DNA from: AP-15 sp963818695
GTDB lineage: Bacteria > Pseudomonadota > Alphaproteobacteria > ATCC43930 > CGMCC-115725
Reading direction: 5' to 3'
Assembly: GCA_963818695.1 (NCBI GenBank)
Contig: CAWFTG010000004.1
Span: 1 to 64,000 of the forward strand
Length of the DNA: 64,000 bases
The notes under the pieces: generated by a model
Databases searched by the model: none
The model's input: the letters and a program-made list of their open reading frames with translations, nothing else
Told to the model about the DNA's origin: nothing
In this document: in pieces, positions 35,390 to 44,457 of the stretch
Position numbering within the stretch: the stretch's first letter is position 1
How the letters are laid out: each line of letters opens with the position of its first letter
Made by a program: the position numbers and the translations under genes

Positions 35390-35588
35390 TACACAGCCCG
35401 ACGCCGACCATCACGATGCTGAGCAGGAACGGGATGCGCCAGCCCCAGGTGAGGAACTGGTCGACGGAGATCCAGCTGAAGATCAGCATCGCCAGGTTCG
35501 CCAGGAACAGGCCGGCGGGAGCGCACACGATAGGGTTAGGGCTGACCGCCGCGTCGAAGTTGGCGCCGGTACAGCTTGCGATCGCCAC
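35390..35588 (-). pseudogene. Remnant of a major facilitator superfamily transporter
   Basis: A short minus-strand piece reads ANLAMLIFSWISVDQFLTWG and WRIPFLLSIVMVGVGL, the D-Q-F-L-x-W-G-W-R-I-P-F signature of metabolite:H+ symporters (shikimate/proline-betaine type). Only ~40-60 residues of a ~430-residue family remain. The fragment lies right next to tRNA-Gln(CTG), as if the rest had been lost in an integration or deletion event. Confidence 0.7.
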
Positions 35589-35776
35589 GAGTCCGAAGTT
35601 CGTTTGACTTCGCGGGAGGGAGCCGGCTTGGAACCGTCGGTCCCCCCTTGGCGAACCAAGTTACGGCGCCGCGGTTAACCGCACTTTCTCGATTGGCGGA
35701 ACCCGTCGATCGAGCCGTGGGCCACACCCTTGGGACGGGCGACAGTTTGCACCGCTGCCTCCTCGGCGACGCAGTT

Positions 35777-36172
35777 TTACTCCGCGGCGGCTCGCTGTCT
35801 TGAGACGCTTGGCTCAACCTGCACTGGTGGATTGCGTTGCCGTCCGTTGCCGCCGTCGCCAAGCCGCTCCACCACAATCCGGGTCATCGCGGGAACGTCG
35901 TTGCCGACCGCCCGGATTTCGGAGGCAGTCCAATTGAGGCAATCCGAAAACCATTCATGCTGCGTCTGCAGGATATCTAACACGTTGCGGGCTTCACACA
36001 TCCTCTGCATGGATCGGAAAGATGCCTCTAGGACTTGGCGCTGCCGCTGCGCCCACCCGGTGATCATCGTCTCCACACCGGTGAGGACATCACCTTGTGC
36101 GCCCATCCACAACTCGGCCTGTTTAACCATCGCCGAGCCAACGGGGATTGCCTTCGATTTCGCCTCGCTCAT
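35777..36172 (-). CDS. Phasin-like protein (Phasin_2 type)
   Basis: A 131-residue helical, amphipathic protein. VLEASFRSMQRMCEARNVLD and LQTQHEWFSDCLNWTASEIR resemble the R-x-x-x-D-L/ILxLQxEW pattern of Phasin_2 proteins, which coat polyhydroxyalkanoate granules or act as chaperone-like helices. I start at ATG 36172; an upstream in-frame extension has unlike composition. A granule role would fit the DUF3141 cluster ~30 kb away but is only inference. Confidence 0.7.
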   Translation of the reverse strand: MSEAKSKAIPVGSAMVKQAELWMGAQGDVLTGVETMITGWAQRQRQVLEASFRSMQRMCEARNVLDILQTQHEWFSDCLNWTASEIRAVGNDVPAMTRIVVERLGDGGNGRQRNPPVQVEPSVSRQRAAAE

Positions 36173-36348
36173 TCCTGGCCTCCTGAAATGCACTCGTGCC
36201 CATCGTCGCCAGAGGCGACGACATACGCTTTGGCAGCGCCTATGTTTGTGAGATGCGCCGACATGATGCCGCGGGGCATGCGGCACCAATGTGGCGGGTT
36301 TGCAAATTAAAGTTAACGGGGGCCGGCGCGACGCATCCCGCCGCCAAC

Positions 36349-37683
36349 TCAGCCCGCCGCGCGCTTTCCGATCAGAGACATCCCGCGCAGAACGTCGATC
36401 GCCTGGGTCAGTTGCTCGTCGCTGGTCGAGCCGATATCGCCGGTCGCGACGGAGGGCGCTTCTGGCGGCGCCGGCGTGGCGGTCGCTCCCGGAGGAGCAT
36501 CGGCCGGCGGCTTGGCCGGCGTTGTGGCGGCCTGATCGGGATTTTTGAGCGCGCCCGGCAGATCCGCCTCGTGCCGGCCTTCGCCCTGCCCGAGCTTTGC
36601 AAGCTTGAGCGTGCTGACACCGAGGTCGGGTTCCAGACCTTTGCCCTGGATTTCGCGGCCGCTCGGGGTCGTGAAACGCGCTGTCGTCAAACGGATCGCC
36701 CCGCCACTGCCGAGCGGGATCAAACTTTCGATCGCGCTCTCGCCAAAACTCTTGGTACCCAGCGTCACTGCCCGCCGATTGTCTTGCAACGCGCCGACAA
36801 CGAGTTCGGCCTCGCGGGCCGTCCCGCCATTGATCAGCGCGACGATCGGCAGACCCTTTGCGAGGTCGCCGGGGGTGGCGCTGATACGCTTCGTCTTATC
36901 CGATTTGCGGCCTTTAACAACGACGATATCGCCCTTGTCGATCAGCGCATCGGCGGTGGCGACCGCTGCATCGAAGTTGCCGCCGGGGTTATTACGCAGA
37001 TCGACAATAAACCCGATCAGCTTGTTGCCGGTGCGTTGCCGCAAATCCCGCACTGTGTCGGCGAGCGCCTTCTGGGTCGTCCCGTCGAACCCGGCGACGC
37101 GCAGATAGCCGATATTGCCGCCCTCGAGGTGCCCCGCCACAGTCTGCAGTTTGAACGGCTCGCGCTTGATCTTTACATCGATCGGCCCGCTATTGCCGCG
37201 GCGCAACGTCAGCTCGACCTCGCTATCCGCGGGGCCCCGCAGCTTTTGTTCCGCCTCGTGGAGGGTCAGATCGTAAGTCGGCTCCTTGTCGATCGAAAAG
37301 ATCACATCTCCGGGAGTGATGCCGGCTTGCGCCGCGGGCGAGCCGTCCTGCGGCGAGATCACCTTCAGTTGGCCGTTCTCGATCGTCGCCACCAATCCGA
37401 CGCTGGCCTCATTGTCGTTCGCCGGGGTTTGCAACGCCTTGAATGCGGCCTCGTCGAGAAAGGACGAGCGCGGATCGAGCCCCGTCAACATGCCAGAGAT
37501 CGCCGCGTCGATCAGCTTTGTGTCGCTGACCGAATCGACTAAATCCTGGCGGATCCGCTCGAATGCCTCGTCGAAGAAGTTGAGTTCTTCATAAACGCCG
37601 TCCTTCCCGGCGTTTTGCTGGGCGAATACGCCGCCCGCTACAAATAGCGCGGACACCAGCGCGAGGATCGCCAACTTACGCAT
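36349..37683 (-). CDS. S41-family protease homologue with substituted catalytic Ser and Lys
   Basis: A 444-residue exported CtpA/Prc-like protein. Signal peptide: LAILALVSALFVAGGVFAQ. A PDZ domain lies at about 95-175 (NGQLKVISPQDGSPAAQAGI, PGDVIFSIDKEP) and the S41 core at about 185-365 (IGFIVDLRNNPGGNFDAAVA). Active proteases have S-A-S-A-S-E with the central Ser catalytic and F-G-K-G with the Lys. Here the first reads T-A-R-E-A-E (Arg for Ser) and the second S-F-G-E-S (Glu for Lys). A Pro/Ala-rich tail follows. The frame is intact, so this looks like a maintained pseudoprotease, perhaps a binding or regulatory protein of the periplasm. Confidence 0.88.
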   Translation of the reverse strand: MRKLAILALVSALFVAGGVFAQQNAGKDGVYEELNFFDEAFERIRQDLVDSVSDTKLIDAAISGMLTGLDPRSSFLDEAAFKALQTPANDNEASVGLVATIENGQLKVISPQDGSPAAQAGITPGDVIFSIDKEPTYDLTLHEAEQKLRGPADSEVELTLRRGNSGPIDVKIKREPFKLQTVAGHLEGGNIGYLRVAGFDGTTQKALADTVRDLRQRTGNKLIGFIVDLRNNPGGNFDAAVATADALIDKGDIVVVKGRKSDKTKRISATPGDLAKGLPIVALINGGTAREAELVVGALQDNRRAVTLGTKSFGESAIESLIPLGSGGAIRLTTARFTTPSGREIQGKGLEPDLGVSTLKLAKLGQGEGRHEADLPGALKNPDQAATTPAKPPADAPPGATATPAPPEAPSVATGDIGSTSDEQLTQAIDVLRGMSLIGKRAAG

Positions 37684-37889
37684 GCACCAATGTCCTCCAA
37701 GGGATCTGGGCCAGGGATCGGGGCGGCCAACGAAGCGGACCGTTAAACCGATAATCGTGGCATAACCGTGGCCGTCAAAGGCCACCGCGGCGGTAGCGCT
37801 TTCCTGCAGGCGATCTTGCCAGAAGACCGCGCACAATGCTCCTCTGCGTGCGGAAAAGCCGCACCTCAGGGAGGGACCGTCAGTTGGAT

Positions 37890-38279
37890 ATGCTCGACCG
37901 GGTGAATGAAACAAAACTGCCGTTCGCCGACCTTTTGGGCATCGAGTTCGTCAGCGCCGTGCCGGACAGAATCGTTGCCGAGATGACCGTCCGTGAGGAC
38001 CTCTGCACGATTCCGGCCGTGCTTCACGGCGGCGCAATCATGGCGTTCGCCGACACGCTCGGCGCGATGGGCACGCTCGTCAATTTGCCGCAAGGGGCGG
38101 GCACGACGACGATCGAGAGCAAGACAAATTTTGTCGCGCCGGCGCCGGTCGGGACCCGCGTGATCGGAGAGACGACACCGGTCCACCGCGGCAGGCGGAC
38201 GATGATCTGGCAGACGCGCATTTCGACCAGTGAGGGCCGCCTCGTCGCGCTCGTCACCCAAACACAGCTGGTCCTCTAA
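37890..38279 (+). CDS. PaaI-family hotdog thioesterase
   Basis: A 129-residue hotdog-fold acyl-CoA thioesterase. LPFADLLGIEFVSAVPDRIV is the start helix region, CTIPAVLHGGAIMAFADTLG contains the H-G-G-x motif with the catalytic Asp, and TTIESKTNFVAPAPVGTRVI is the core strand. GGGAGGG sits 14 bases before ATG 37890 and eight before an in-frame TTG at 37884, which may be the real start. It converges with the CoA-transferase gene, overlapping by four bases. Confidence 0.9.
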   Translation: MLDRVNETKLPFADLLGIEFVSAVPDRIVAEMTVREDLCTIPAVLHGGAIMAFADTLGAMGTLVNLPQGAGTTTIESKTNFVAPAPVGTRVIGETTPVHRGRRTMIWQTRISTSEGRLVALVTQTQLVL

Positions 38280-39481
38280 ATCACCCGCTCTTCGCGCAGC
38301 GCGGCGATGCCGGCGGCGGTATAGCCGAGGCTCGTGAGGATCTCGTCGGTGTGCTCGCCGACCAGCGGGGCGCGGCGGCGGTAGGCGCCCGGCGTTTCCG
38401 ACAGCTCGATCGGGGTCGGCGCCAGCGGCAAGGTATTGTCGAGCCCCGGAAAGGTCACCTCCTCGAGCAGGCCCGCGGCGCGGATATGCGGGTCGTCGAG
38501 CGCCTGCTGGGGTGAATAGACCTGGCCGGCCACAATGCTGGCCTCTTCGAGCGCGGCCAGTGCCTCGGCGCAACTGCGGGACGCGCACCATTCGGACATG
38601 CGGGCCGAAATGATCTCGCCATGGTCGGCGCGCGACTGGTCGTCTTCGAAGCGAGGGTCGCGGAGCCAATGCTCCTCGCCGATCATCCTGGCCCAGCGGC
38701 GGAACATCGGTGCGCCGATGACCGTCGCGACGATCCAGCCGTCCTTGGTGCGAAAGATATCGGCCGGCGCCGAATTGAAACCGCGATTGAGGGTCGCGGT
38801 GCGGTTCACGCCGGTCAGCGCCTGCTCGATCAGGGTGGCATTGGTGAAGGCGATCGCGGTGCGCAGCAGGGCGCCCTCGACTTTCTGGCCGCGCCCGGTC
38901 TTGCCGCGCTCGATCAGCGCCGCCAATGTGCCAAAGGCGGACAAACAGGCGGTGCCGAAATCCACCCACGGCACCTTGATCGCGATCGGCTGCTCCGGCG
39001 TGCCGGACAGATAAACGGCGCCGCTCATCGACTGGCCGATGCCGTCGAACCCATGCTTGTGGCTGAGCGGTCCGCCGGACCCGAAACCGGTTACCGTCGT
39101 CAGGATGATGTCTGGCTTGGTCTGGCGCAGGCTGTCGAGATCGAGCGCCAATGAGCGCAGGACGCGGGGCGGCAAGTTGGCGACGACAACATCGGCGGTG
39201 GCGACCAGCTTTCGGACGATCTCCCGGCCTTTCAACGCCGCCGGATCCAAACTCATCCCGAGCTTGTTGCGGTTCATCGCGAGAAACATCGCGCCGCCGC
39301 CGGTGAACGGCTCGGTCGCGGGCCCGGCGCCGACTGGGATCATGCCGCGATCCTCGCCGCCGCCGATCCGTTCGATGCGGATCACCTCCGCGCCGAGATC
39401 GCCGAGCAGCGCAGCGCAGAACGGTCCCGCGATGTAGCGCCCAAAATCGAGGACGCGAATGCCGTCGAGCACACCAGCCAC
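38276..39481 (-). CDS. CaiB/BaiF CoA-transferase family protein
   Basis: A 401-residue class III CoA-transferase. LDGIRVLDFGRYIAGPFCAA is the family start, LGDLGAEVIRIERIGGGEDR binds CoA, and RNKLGMSLDPAALKGREIVR, DVVVANLPPRVLRSLALDLD and NPGFG-like VTGFGSGGPLSHKHGFDGIG follow; the catalytic Asp is in the HGFDGIGQSMSGA segment. LVGEHTDEILTSLGYTAAGI closes it. The substrate pair is unknown. Faces leftward, separated by 110 bases from the divergent cupin gene. Confidence 0.9.
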   Translation of the reverse strand: MAGVLDGIRVLDFGRYIAGPFCAALLGDLGAEVIRIERIGGGEDRGMIPVGAGPATEPFTGGGAMFLAMNRNKLGMSLDPAALKGREIVRKLVATADVVVANLPPRVLRSLALDLDSLRQTKPDIILTTVTGFGSGGPLSHKHGFDGIGQSMSGAVYLSGTPEQPIAIKVPWVDFGTACLSAFGTLAALIERGKTGRGQKVEGALLRTAIAFTNATLIEQALTGVNRTATLNRGFNSAPADIFRTKDGWIVATVIGAPMFRRWARMIGEEHWLRDPRFEDDQSRADHGEIISARMSEWCASRSCAEALAALEEASIVAGQVYSPQQALDDPHIRAAGLLEEVTFPGLDNTLPLAPTPIELSETPGAYRRRAPLVGEHTDEILTSLGYTAAGIAALREERVI

Positions 39482-39592
39482 CAGATGCCTCCCGCTGCTT
39501 GCCGCTTTCGCTGGGTCACGCCGAGTTTATCGCCCAGCCGGGTGTGACGCATGCTAGGATTGCGGTGTCGTTGACAAATTGTTCCAGGGAGG

Positions 39593-39886
39593 ATGGCGAT
39601 GAACCCGGCGGATTTCGAGAACGAACTGGAGGCGCAAGGCTATCGGGAGGTCGTCGATCGCCGGATGCAGCCGGGCGAGATCAACCCCGAGCACGCTCAC
39701 GAATTCGATGCGCGCGTGCTCGTCCTCGAAGGCGAAATGACGATCGTGTGCGACGGCGAGGAGCGCACCTACCGCCCCGGCGATACCTGTGCGCTGACCG
39801 CGGGACAGCGGCATACCGAGCGGTGCGGGCCGGAGGGTGTCCGGTATCTGGCTGGACGCCGCTATCAGCAGGCGCCGGCGAGTTAA
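39593..39886 (+). CDS. Small cupin-domain protein
   Basis: A 97-residue single-cupin protein. NPEHAHEFDARVLVLEGEMT (about 32-51) gives metal ligands H-x-H with Glu/Asp, and YRPGDTCALTAGQRHTERCG gives the second motif with His. GGGAGGATGGCG precedes the ATG; an ATG two codons on is also possible. Likely a metal-binding small-molecule or sensor protein. Eight bases later begins the amidase. Confidence 0.87.
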   Translation: MAMNPADFENELEAQGYREVVDRRMQPGEINPEHAHEFDARVLVLEGEMTIVCDGEERTYRPGDTCALTAGQRHTERCGPEGVRYLAGRRYQQAPAS

Positions 39887-39893
39887 AGCCGCG

Positions 39894-41426
39894 ATGTCGC
39901 TCAATACGATCAAAGTCCCGAGCCTGGAGCAACTGGGCGAAGTCGCCGCTGAGCTCGGCCTCGCCTTGCCCGAAGCCGAGCTCGCCGCCCATCATCAAAG
40001 CCTGCTCGGGGCGTTCGAGGCGTACAGCCGGCTCGACCGCATGCCGGACGAGTTGCCGCCGGTCAGCTACCCGCGCCTGCCCGGCCGGCGCCCCGCGCCC
40101 GAGGAAAACCGGCACGGCGCCTGGTACGTCAAGACCGAGGTCGCCGGCGCCGCCGCCGGCAAACTCCGGGGGAAGACTATAGCCCTCAAGGACAACATCT
40201 GTCTCGCCGGTGTGCCGATGATGAACGGCGCCTCGACGATGGAAGGCTATGTGCCGGATGTCGACGCGACCGTCGCGGCGCGGATCCTCGACGCGGGCGG
40301 CACGATCGTCGGCAAAACGGTGTGCGAATATTTCTGCTTCTCGGGCGGCAGCCATACCAGCGCGACCGGCCCGGTGCACAATCCGCACCGCATGGGATAT
40401 TCGGCCGGCGGCTCGTCATCGGGCAGTGCGGCCGTCGTCGCTGCGGGCGAGGTGCCGATGGCATTGGGCGGCGACCAGGGCGGCTCGATCCGTATCCCGG
40501 CTTCGTTCTGCGGCATCTATGGCATGAAGCCGACCCATGGGCTCGTGCCCTATACCGGCATCATGCCGATCGAGCTGACATTGGACCACACCGGCCCAAT
40601 GACCGCGACGGTCGAGGACAATGCCCTGTTGTTGGAGGTATTGGCGGGGCCTGACGGGCTCGACCCGCGGCAATACGGCGCCGTGGCAAAGCCCTATCGC
40701 GAGGCGTTGGGCGGAGGCGCCGGCGGGCTGAGGATCGCCATCGTCGAAGAGGGCTTCGGCCATTCGCAATCGATGCCGCCAGTCGATGCCGTTGTCCGCG
40801 AGGCGGCCGGGCGGCTCAGCGGATTGGGCGCCACAGTCGACACCGTGTCGATCCCGATGCACCGCGACGGCTCGGCAATCTGGCTGGCGGTCGCCGCCGA
40901 GGGGGCCCTGATGCAGATGATGCTGGGCAATGGCTTCGGCTTCAATTGGCAAGGGCTTTATGTCACGTCGATGCTGGATTTCCACAGCTCGTGGCGAAGC
41001 CGGGCGGACGAGCTATCGGATACGCTCAAAAACACGATGCTGCTCGGGCATTACATGGTGACGCGCTACCGCGGCCATTACTACGCCAAGGCGCAGAACC
41101 TCGTGCGCCGTCTGCGGCGCGCCTATGACGAAGTGCTGTCGCGCTATGATCTATTGCTGATGCCGACATTGCCGATGGTCGCGACGCCATTGCCCGAAGC
41201 CAATGCGCCAGTCGCGGACATCCTGCAGCGCGGCTTCGAGATGTTGGCCAACACGGCGCAATTCGACTGCACGCATCATCCGGCAATGAGCCTGCCTTGC
41301 GGGATGGTCGATGGCCTGCCCGTCGGCATGATGCTGGTCGCCAAAGCCTTCGGCGAAGAGACGATCTACCGCGCCGCCGCCGCGTTCGAGAGCGGCGTCG
41401 ACTGGAAGGGGCTGCGAGCCGGTTGA
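39894..41426 (+). CDS. Amidase-signature family amidase
   Basis: A 510-residue amidase hydrolysing an unknown amide. The catalytic Lys is in KTIALKDNICLAGVPMMNGA, the cis-Ser in MGYSAGGSSSGSAAVVAAGE and the nucleophile Ser in ALGGDQGGSIRIPASFCGIY, the complete Ser-cisSer-Lys triad. PTHGLVPYTGIMPIELTLDH follows as usual. Length is normal. An upstream open extension is excluded; ATG 39894 follows the cupin gene directly, so the two are likely cotranscribed. Confidence 0.92.
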   Translation: MSLNTIKVPSLEQLGEVAAELGLALPEAELAAHHQSLLGAFEAYSRLDRMPDELPPVSYPRLPGRRPAPEENRHGAWYVKTEVAGAAAGKLRGKTIALKDNICLAGVPMMNGASTMEGYVPDVDATVAARILDAGGTIVGKTVCEYFCFSGGSHTSATGPVHNPHRMGYSAGGSSSGSAAVVAAGEVPMALGGDQGGSIRIPASFCGIYGMKPTHGLVPYTGIMPIELTLDHTGPMTATVEDNALLLEVLAGPDGLDPRQYGAVAKPYREALGGGAGGLRIAIVEEGFGHSQSMPPVDAVVREAAGRLSGLGATVDTVSIPMHRDGSAIWLAVAAEGALMQMMLGNGFGFNWQGLYVTSMLDFHSSWRSRADELSDTLKNTMLLGHYMVTRYRGHYYAKAQNLVRRLRRAYDEVLSRYDLLLMPTLPMVATPLPEANAPVADILQRGFEMLANTAQFDCTHHPAMSLPCGMVDGLPVGMMLVAKAFGEETIYRAAAAFESGVDWKGLRAG

Positions 41427-41460
41427 CTGGTCGCAAATCTCGGCCGGGTCGGTGAGGAAT

Positions 41461-41488
41461 CCCTCTCCGCCCTTAAGGGGGAGAGGGG
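41461..41488. repeat. Palindromic repeat, possible terminator of the amidase gene
   Basis: CCCTCTCCGCCC and its near-complement GGGGGAGAGGG flank a TTAA centre, forming a strong hairpin 35 bases after the amidase stop. It resembles the arms of the repeat at 19955. No T-tract follows, so intrinsic termination is uncertain. Confidence 0.5.
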
Positions 41489-41550
41489 CGCTATACTCGA
41501 CCCCGTTACGCAAAGGGCTTTAATTCCCGACCCATCGAGGAACCCGACAT

Positions 41551-41940
41551 ATGAACATCCGCCACACGCCGGGCACGGTGGCCGCGCCGTTCGGCCCTTA
41601 CAGTCACGCCGTCGAGGTGCCCGAAGGCTCCCGGCTCCTCTACATCTCCGGCGAGGTCGGCGTGCTGCCCGGCGGCACCGTGCCCGAAGGCATCGAGGCC
41701 CAGGCCGAGGCCTGCTGGCGGAACATCATCGCCATCCTCGCGGATGCCGGGATGGGGGTCGGCGATCTGGTCAAGATCACCACCTACCTGGTGCGGCCGG
41801 AGGACGTGGCCGCGGCCGGCGCGGCGCGGGCAAAGCATTTCGGCGACGCGCGGCCGGGCTCGGCGACAATCATCGTCAAGGCGCTCGTCGCGCCGCAGTG
41901 GCTGATCGAAATCGAGGCGGTCGCGGCGGCGAAGGCTTGA
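41551..41940 (+). CDS. RidA family protein (reactive enamine/imine deaminase)
   Basis: A 129-residue RidA/YjgF homologue that hydrolyses reactive enamines from amino acid metabolism. TVAAPFGPYSHAVEVPEGSR is the N-terminal segment, YISGEVGVLPGGTVPEG follows, and VKITTYLVRPEDVAAAGAAR is typical. The conserved substrate Arg before the C-terminal stretch (ARPGSATIIVKAL) is present. GAGGAACCC is a reasonable ribosome-binding site. Confidence 0.9.
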   Translation: MNIRHTPGTVAAPFGPYSHAVEVPEGSRLLYISGEVGVLPGGTVPEGIEAQAEACWRNIIAILADAGMGVGDLVKITTYLVRPEDVAAAGAARAKHFGDARPGSATIIVKALVAPQWLIEIEAVAAAKA

Positions 41941-42072
41941 TTCTGCGTAAGGTCGAGCGCGGTCCGGGAGGTAGGCCGGCGAGCGGCCTTGATCCGAGGA
42001 GCCCGAGATCTCAATCGGTGACCCGGAGGGCAGCGGTAGGCCGTCAGTGCCGGCGTGGGCGAAGTGGGCGGG

Positions 42073-42318
42073 CTATGCCAAACGCGCCGGGGGGATGGCT
42101 ATCCCGATCGCCTCGGCGACAAGTTCCCCAGTCGTCCAATCGAGCGCCCTGGCCGTCTCTACGAACTCTCGCGAAATGGTGAAAGTCACCTTTGCGTGCC
42201 CCTCTGGCCGGAATTCTATCCGAGCCGCAACACCGCGCTCGTTGGCGTAGTCAAGCTCCGCTTGGTCGAACGCGGCCGCGATAATCTGCTCCTCAGGATC
42301 TAACTTCATCTCTGACAC
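42073..42318 (-). CDS. Small hypothetical protein
   Basis: An 81-residue acidic/helical protein (DPEEQIIAAAFDQAELDYAN, FVETARALDWTTGELVAEAI). Starts at GTG 42318 or ATG 42309. Composition is protein-like and no frame competes on the other strand. No family recognised. Confidence 0.5.
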   Translation of the reverse strand: MSEMKLDPEEQIIAAAFDQAELDYANERGVAARIEFRPEGHAKVTFTISREFVETARALDWTTGELVAEAIGIAIPPARLA

Positions 42319-43155
42319 GTCTCATGAAATCGGGGAAAGGACATGGCTACAATCGCCCCGGCGAGTAGTTGTCTCACGTTGTTAACGAAATACATCTCTA
42401 GATTGGCGAGATATTATTAACGGGACTTCCCAGGTTGAGAAGTTGACGGTGACATAGCAGAAGGCGGCCCAGCGGTCCCATTACTTCGGGCCGTTGCTCG
42501 ACCGCACCAGCATGGTCGCGCTTAGTTACCAAGTGATGGATAATTTACAGTTCTCAGCGGGGCTGTAGCGCTTTCGGTTCTCTGGCCCCAAATCGCTGTA
42601 GAGACGCAGTTCCCCCGCCTTCGCGGGGGCAGGCTTGTATGGGGCTTTTGGTGTCAAGTGATTTGAGTGGACCCCGTTTGTGCGTTCGGCGGGCCGCGTA
42701 TGGTTGTTTGAATCATCGATTATCAATTCTCCTTGTTGGCGGGGCCGGTGGGTATGTGGGCGAAGGGGAGCATTTCCCCGCTTTCGAGCTTGCTCGGGAA
42801 GCGGGGGAAGCGAAGCCGGTCGGCGCCGCCGATCGTCCACATATCCACCGGCCGTTCTTGCCGATTGTGCCGCGGCGTGACCAAGGCTTCTGGGTGATGA
42901 TCCGAGGGGAGCTCGCCATCAGGGGCGGAACATCGCGCCACACCCTTGTATTCGGTGGATCCATCCGGATCCAAACCATGATGCAGTCATGCGCATCGGC
43001 GGCAAAGCTCCGAGACGGCAGGCCCATTCTCTAAGACGGCGTGCAAACCATGCCTGCCTCGGGTCACCGCCGCCTCGGACATCATGGGGCATCGCGTCGT
43101 AAACATGGCGACGGGGCGCCCAATCGCGCTTGGTCGTCTGCTCCGCAGTGGCAGG
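42319..43155. other. Intergenic region with mobile-element debris
   Basis: About 840 bases with no supported intact gene. Frames on both strands at 42526-43034 overlap each other and none looks conserved; they may be decayed mobile DNA. It includes a 24-base palindromic element at 42612-42635 and abuts the IS110 element at its right edge. Confidence 0.45.
42612..42635 (+). repeat. Short palindromic element, copy A
   Basis: A hairpin of CCCCCGC and GCGGGGG around a YTTC-type loop, followed by CAGGCT. The same pattern recurs at 44435, 44821 and 46448 within degraded transposase genes. This copy lies in a non-coding stretch. Confidence 0.7.
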
Positions 43156-44319
43156 TTACACAGCCGGTCGCAGCACAACGCCCTCTGGCACCTCTCCGGT
43201 CGTCACCAGCTGCCAAAGCGCGACGAGCAGCTTGCGCGCCAGGGCGACGATCATGGTCTTGCGGGTGGTACCGCGGTGATCGGTTGTTTGCATGCGGTAC
43301 CATTGCGCCAGTGCGCTGTTCTTCTGGAACATCAGGAAGCGCCACGCCAACTGGATCATGCCGCGGCGCACCCGGGCGTTGCCAGCCCTGGCCAGCCCCT
43401 TCTCTCGCCGTCGCGCGCCGCTCTCATCCGGCGAACCGGTCAGGCCAGCGTAGCGAGCCACAGCCTTCCGGTCACGCAAGTTGCGCGACAGGATCTCGTG
43501 AACGAGCATGTCGGCTGTCTCGATGCCGACGCCGATGACCCGCGCCAGCCGCCGGACCATCGCGTGGCTGGCCAGTTCCGGGTGCTGCTCGAGCCTGATC
43601 AGGCGCGCCGCCTCGATCTCCCGGATCTGGTCCATGACAAAGCGCAGACGCGCCATATCCCGGCGCAGCTCGGCCAGCGTGTTGGGCAGCAGCGGCACAC
43701 CTTCCGCGGTGCGCAGCCTGTCGAGACGTTCGGCCGCTTTGCGCAAGGTCGGTTTGAAACCCCGAAGGCCGAGACGGGCCAGAGTGCTCTTCATCCGATT
43801 GACGATGCGGGTGCGCTCGCTGACCAGGTTCTCGCGCTCACGGTTGGGCCGCTTGGCATCTTCCTCTTCAGGCGTCGGGATCTTTGCCATGCTGCAATGG
43901 CGCGGTTCGCCGCGCAGCCAGCCGAGAAAGGCACGCTTGAGCAACTCGGTATCGAGCCGATCCGTCTTCGCCCGGCGATGCTCGCGCGACACGGCAACAC
44001 TTGTCGGGTGGATCACATAAGCCTCGATGCCGCGTCCTCGCAGCCACCGTGCCAGCCAGAAGCCGTCCCGGCCGGCTTCGTAGGCCACCGCGATCCGATC
44101 GATCGTGCGGCCTGCCTTGGTCGCTTCGTCCCGCCAGCGATACAGCAGCTGGAGCAGCGCCGTCTCATCGGCCGCAAGTTTCTTCAGCGGCTGTCGGTTG
44201 ATCCCCGGAACTATGCTGGCGACCAGCCAGGTCGATCGGCTCATCTCAATGACGGCGATAAGTGTGCTATCCTGATCCAGAGCGGCGAGCGATCTGCTCA
44301 GGTCATTCGGCTGCTGCAT
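43156..44319 (-). CDS. IS110-family transposase
   Basis: A 387-residue DEDD-type transposase of the IS110 family, apparently intact. The N-terminal domain starts TLIAVIEMSRSTWLVASIVP, with RTIDRIAVAYEAGRDGFWLA and VHPTSVAVSREHRRAKTDRL giving further catalytic acids; the C-terminal domain holds VIGVGIETADMLVHEIL and VARYAGLTGSPDESGARRRE with the Ser of the transposase_20 domain. The frame could start 20 codons earlier, but ATG 44319 is the family start. No terminal inverted repeats are expected for IS110. It abuts and truncates an ISNCY-like transposase remnant at about 44380. Confidence 0.93.
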   Translation of the reverse strand: MQQPNDLSRSLAALDQDSTLIAVIEMSRSTWLVASIVPGINRQPLKKLAADETALLQLLYRWRDEATKAGRTIDRIAVAYEAGRDGFWLARWLRGRGIEAYVIHPTSVAVSREHRRAKTDRLDTELLKRAFLGWLRGEPRHCSMAKIPTPEEEDAKRPNRERENLVSERTRIVNRMKSTLARLGLRGFKPTLRKAAERLDRLRTAEGVPLLPNTLAELRRDMARLRFVMDQIREIEAARLIRLEQHPELASHAMVRRLARVIGVGIETADMLVHEILSRNLRDRKAVARYAGLTGSPDESGARRREKGLARAGNARVRRGMIQLAWRFLMFQKNSALAQWYRMQTTDHRGTTRKTMIVALARKLLVALWQLVTTGEVPEGVVLRPAV

Positions 44320-44434
44320 GGGGCACCCCGTCGGTTGTTTCCAGCGACGATGATGCCTTGTCCTCGCCGCTCGCCCCATAGCATCTCTTGACCAAACGAT
44401 CCTGCAAGATCTTGTGCGCGCGCTCGACCCGCTC

Positions 44435-44457
44435 CCTGTTCAAGCCAGGGGCAGGCT
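44435..44457 (+). repeat. Short palindromic element, divergent copy D
   Basis: CCTG...CAGG hairpin ending in GGGGCAGGCT, the same right end as copies A-C. It splits the transposase sequence between CANSS and RVERA, where the canonical protein has only a few residues. Confidence 0.5.

Noticed and set aside
42526..43034. ORFs of ~80-130 codons on both strands between the small protein and IS110
   Set aside because: They overlap on opposite strands, lack recognisable motifs and contain the palindromic element; composition suggests decayed mobile DNA.
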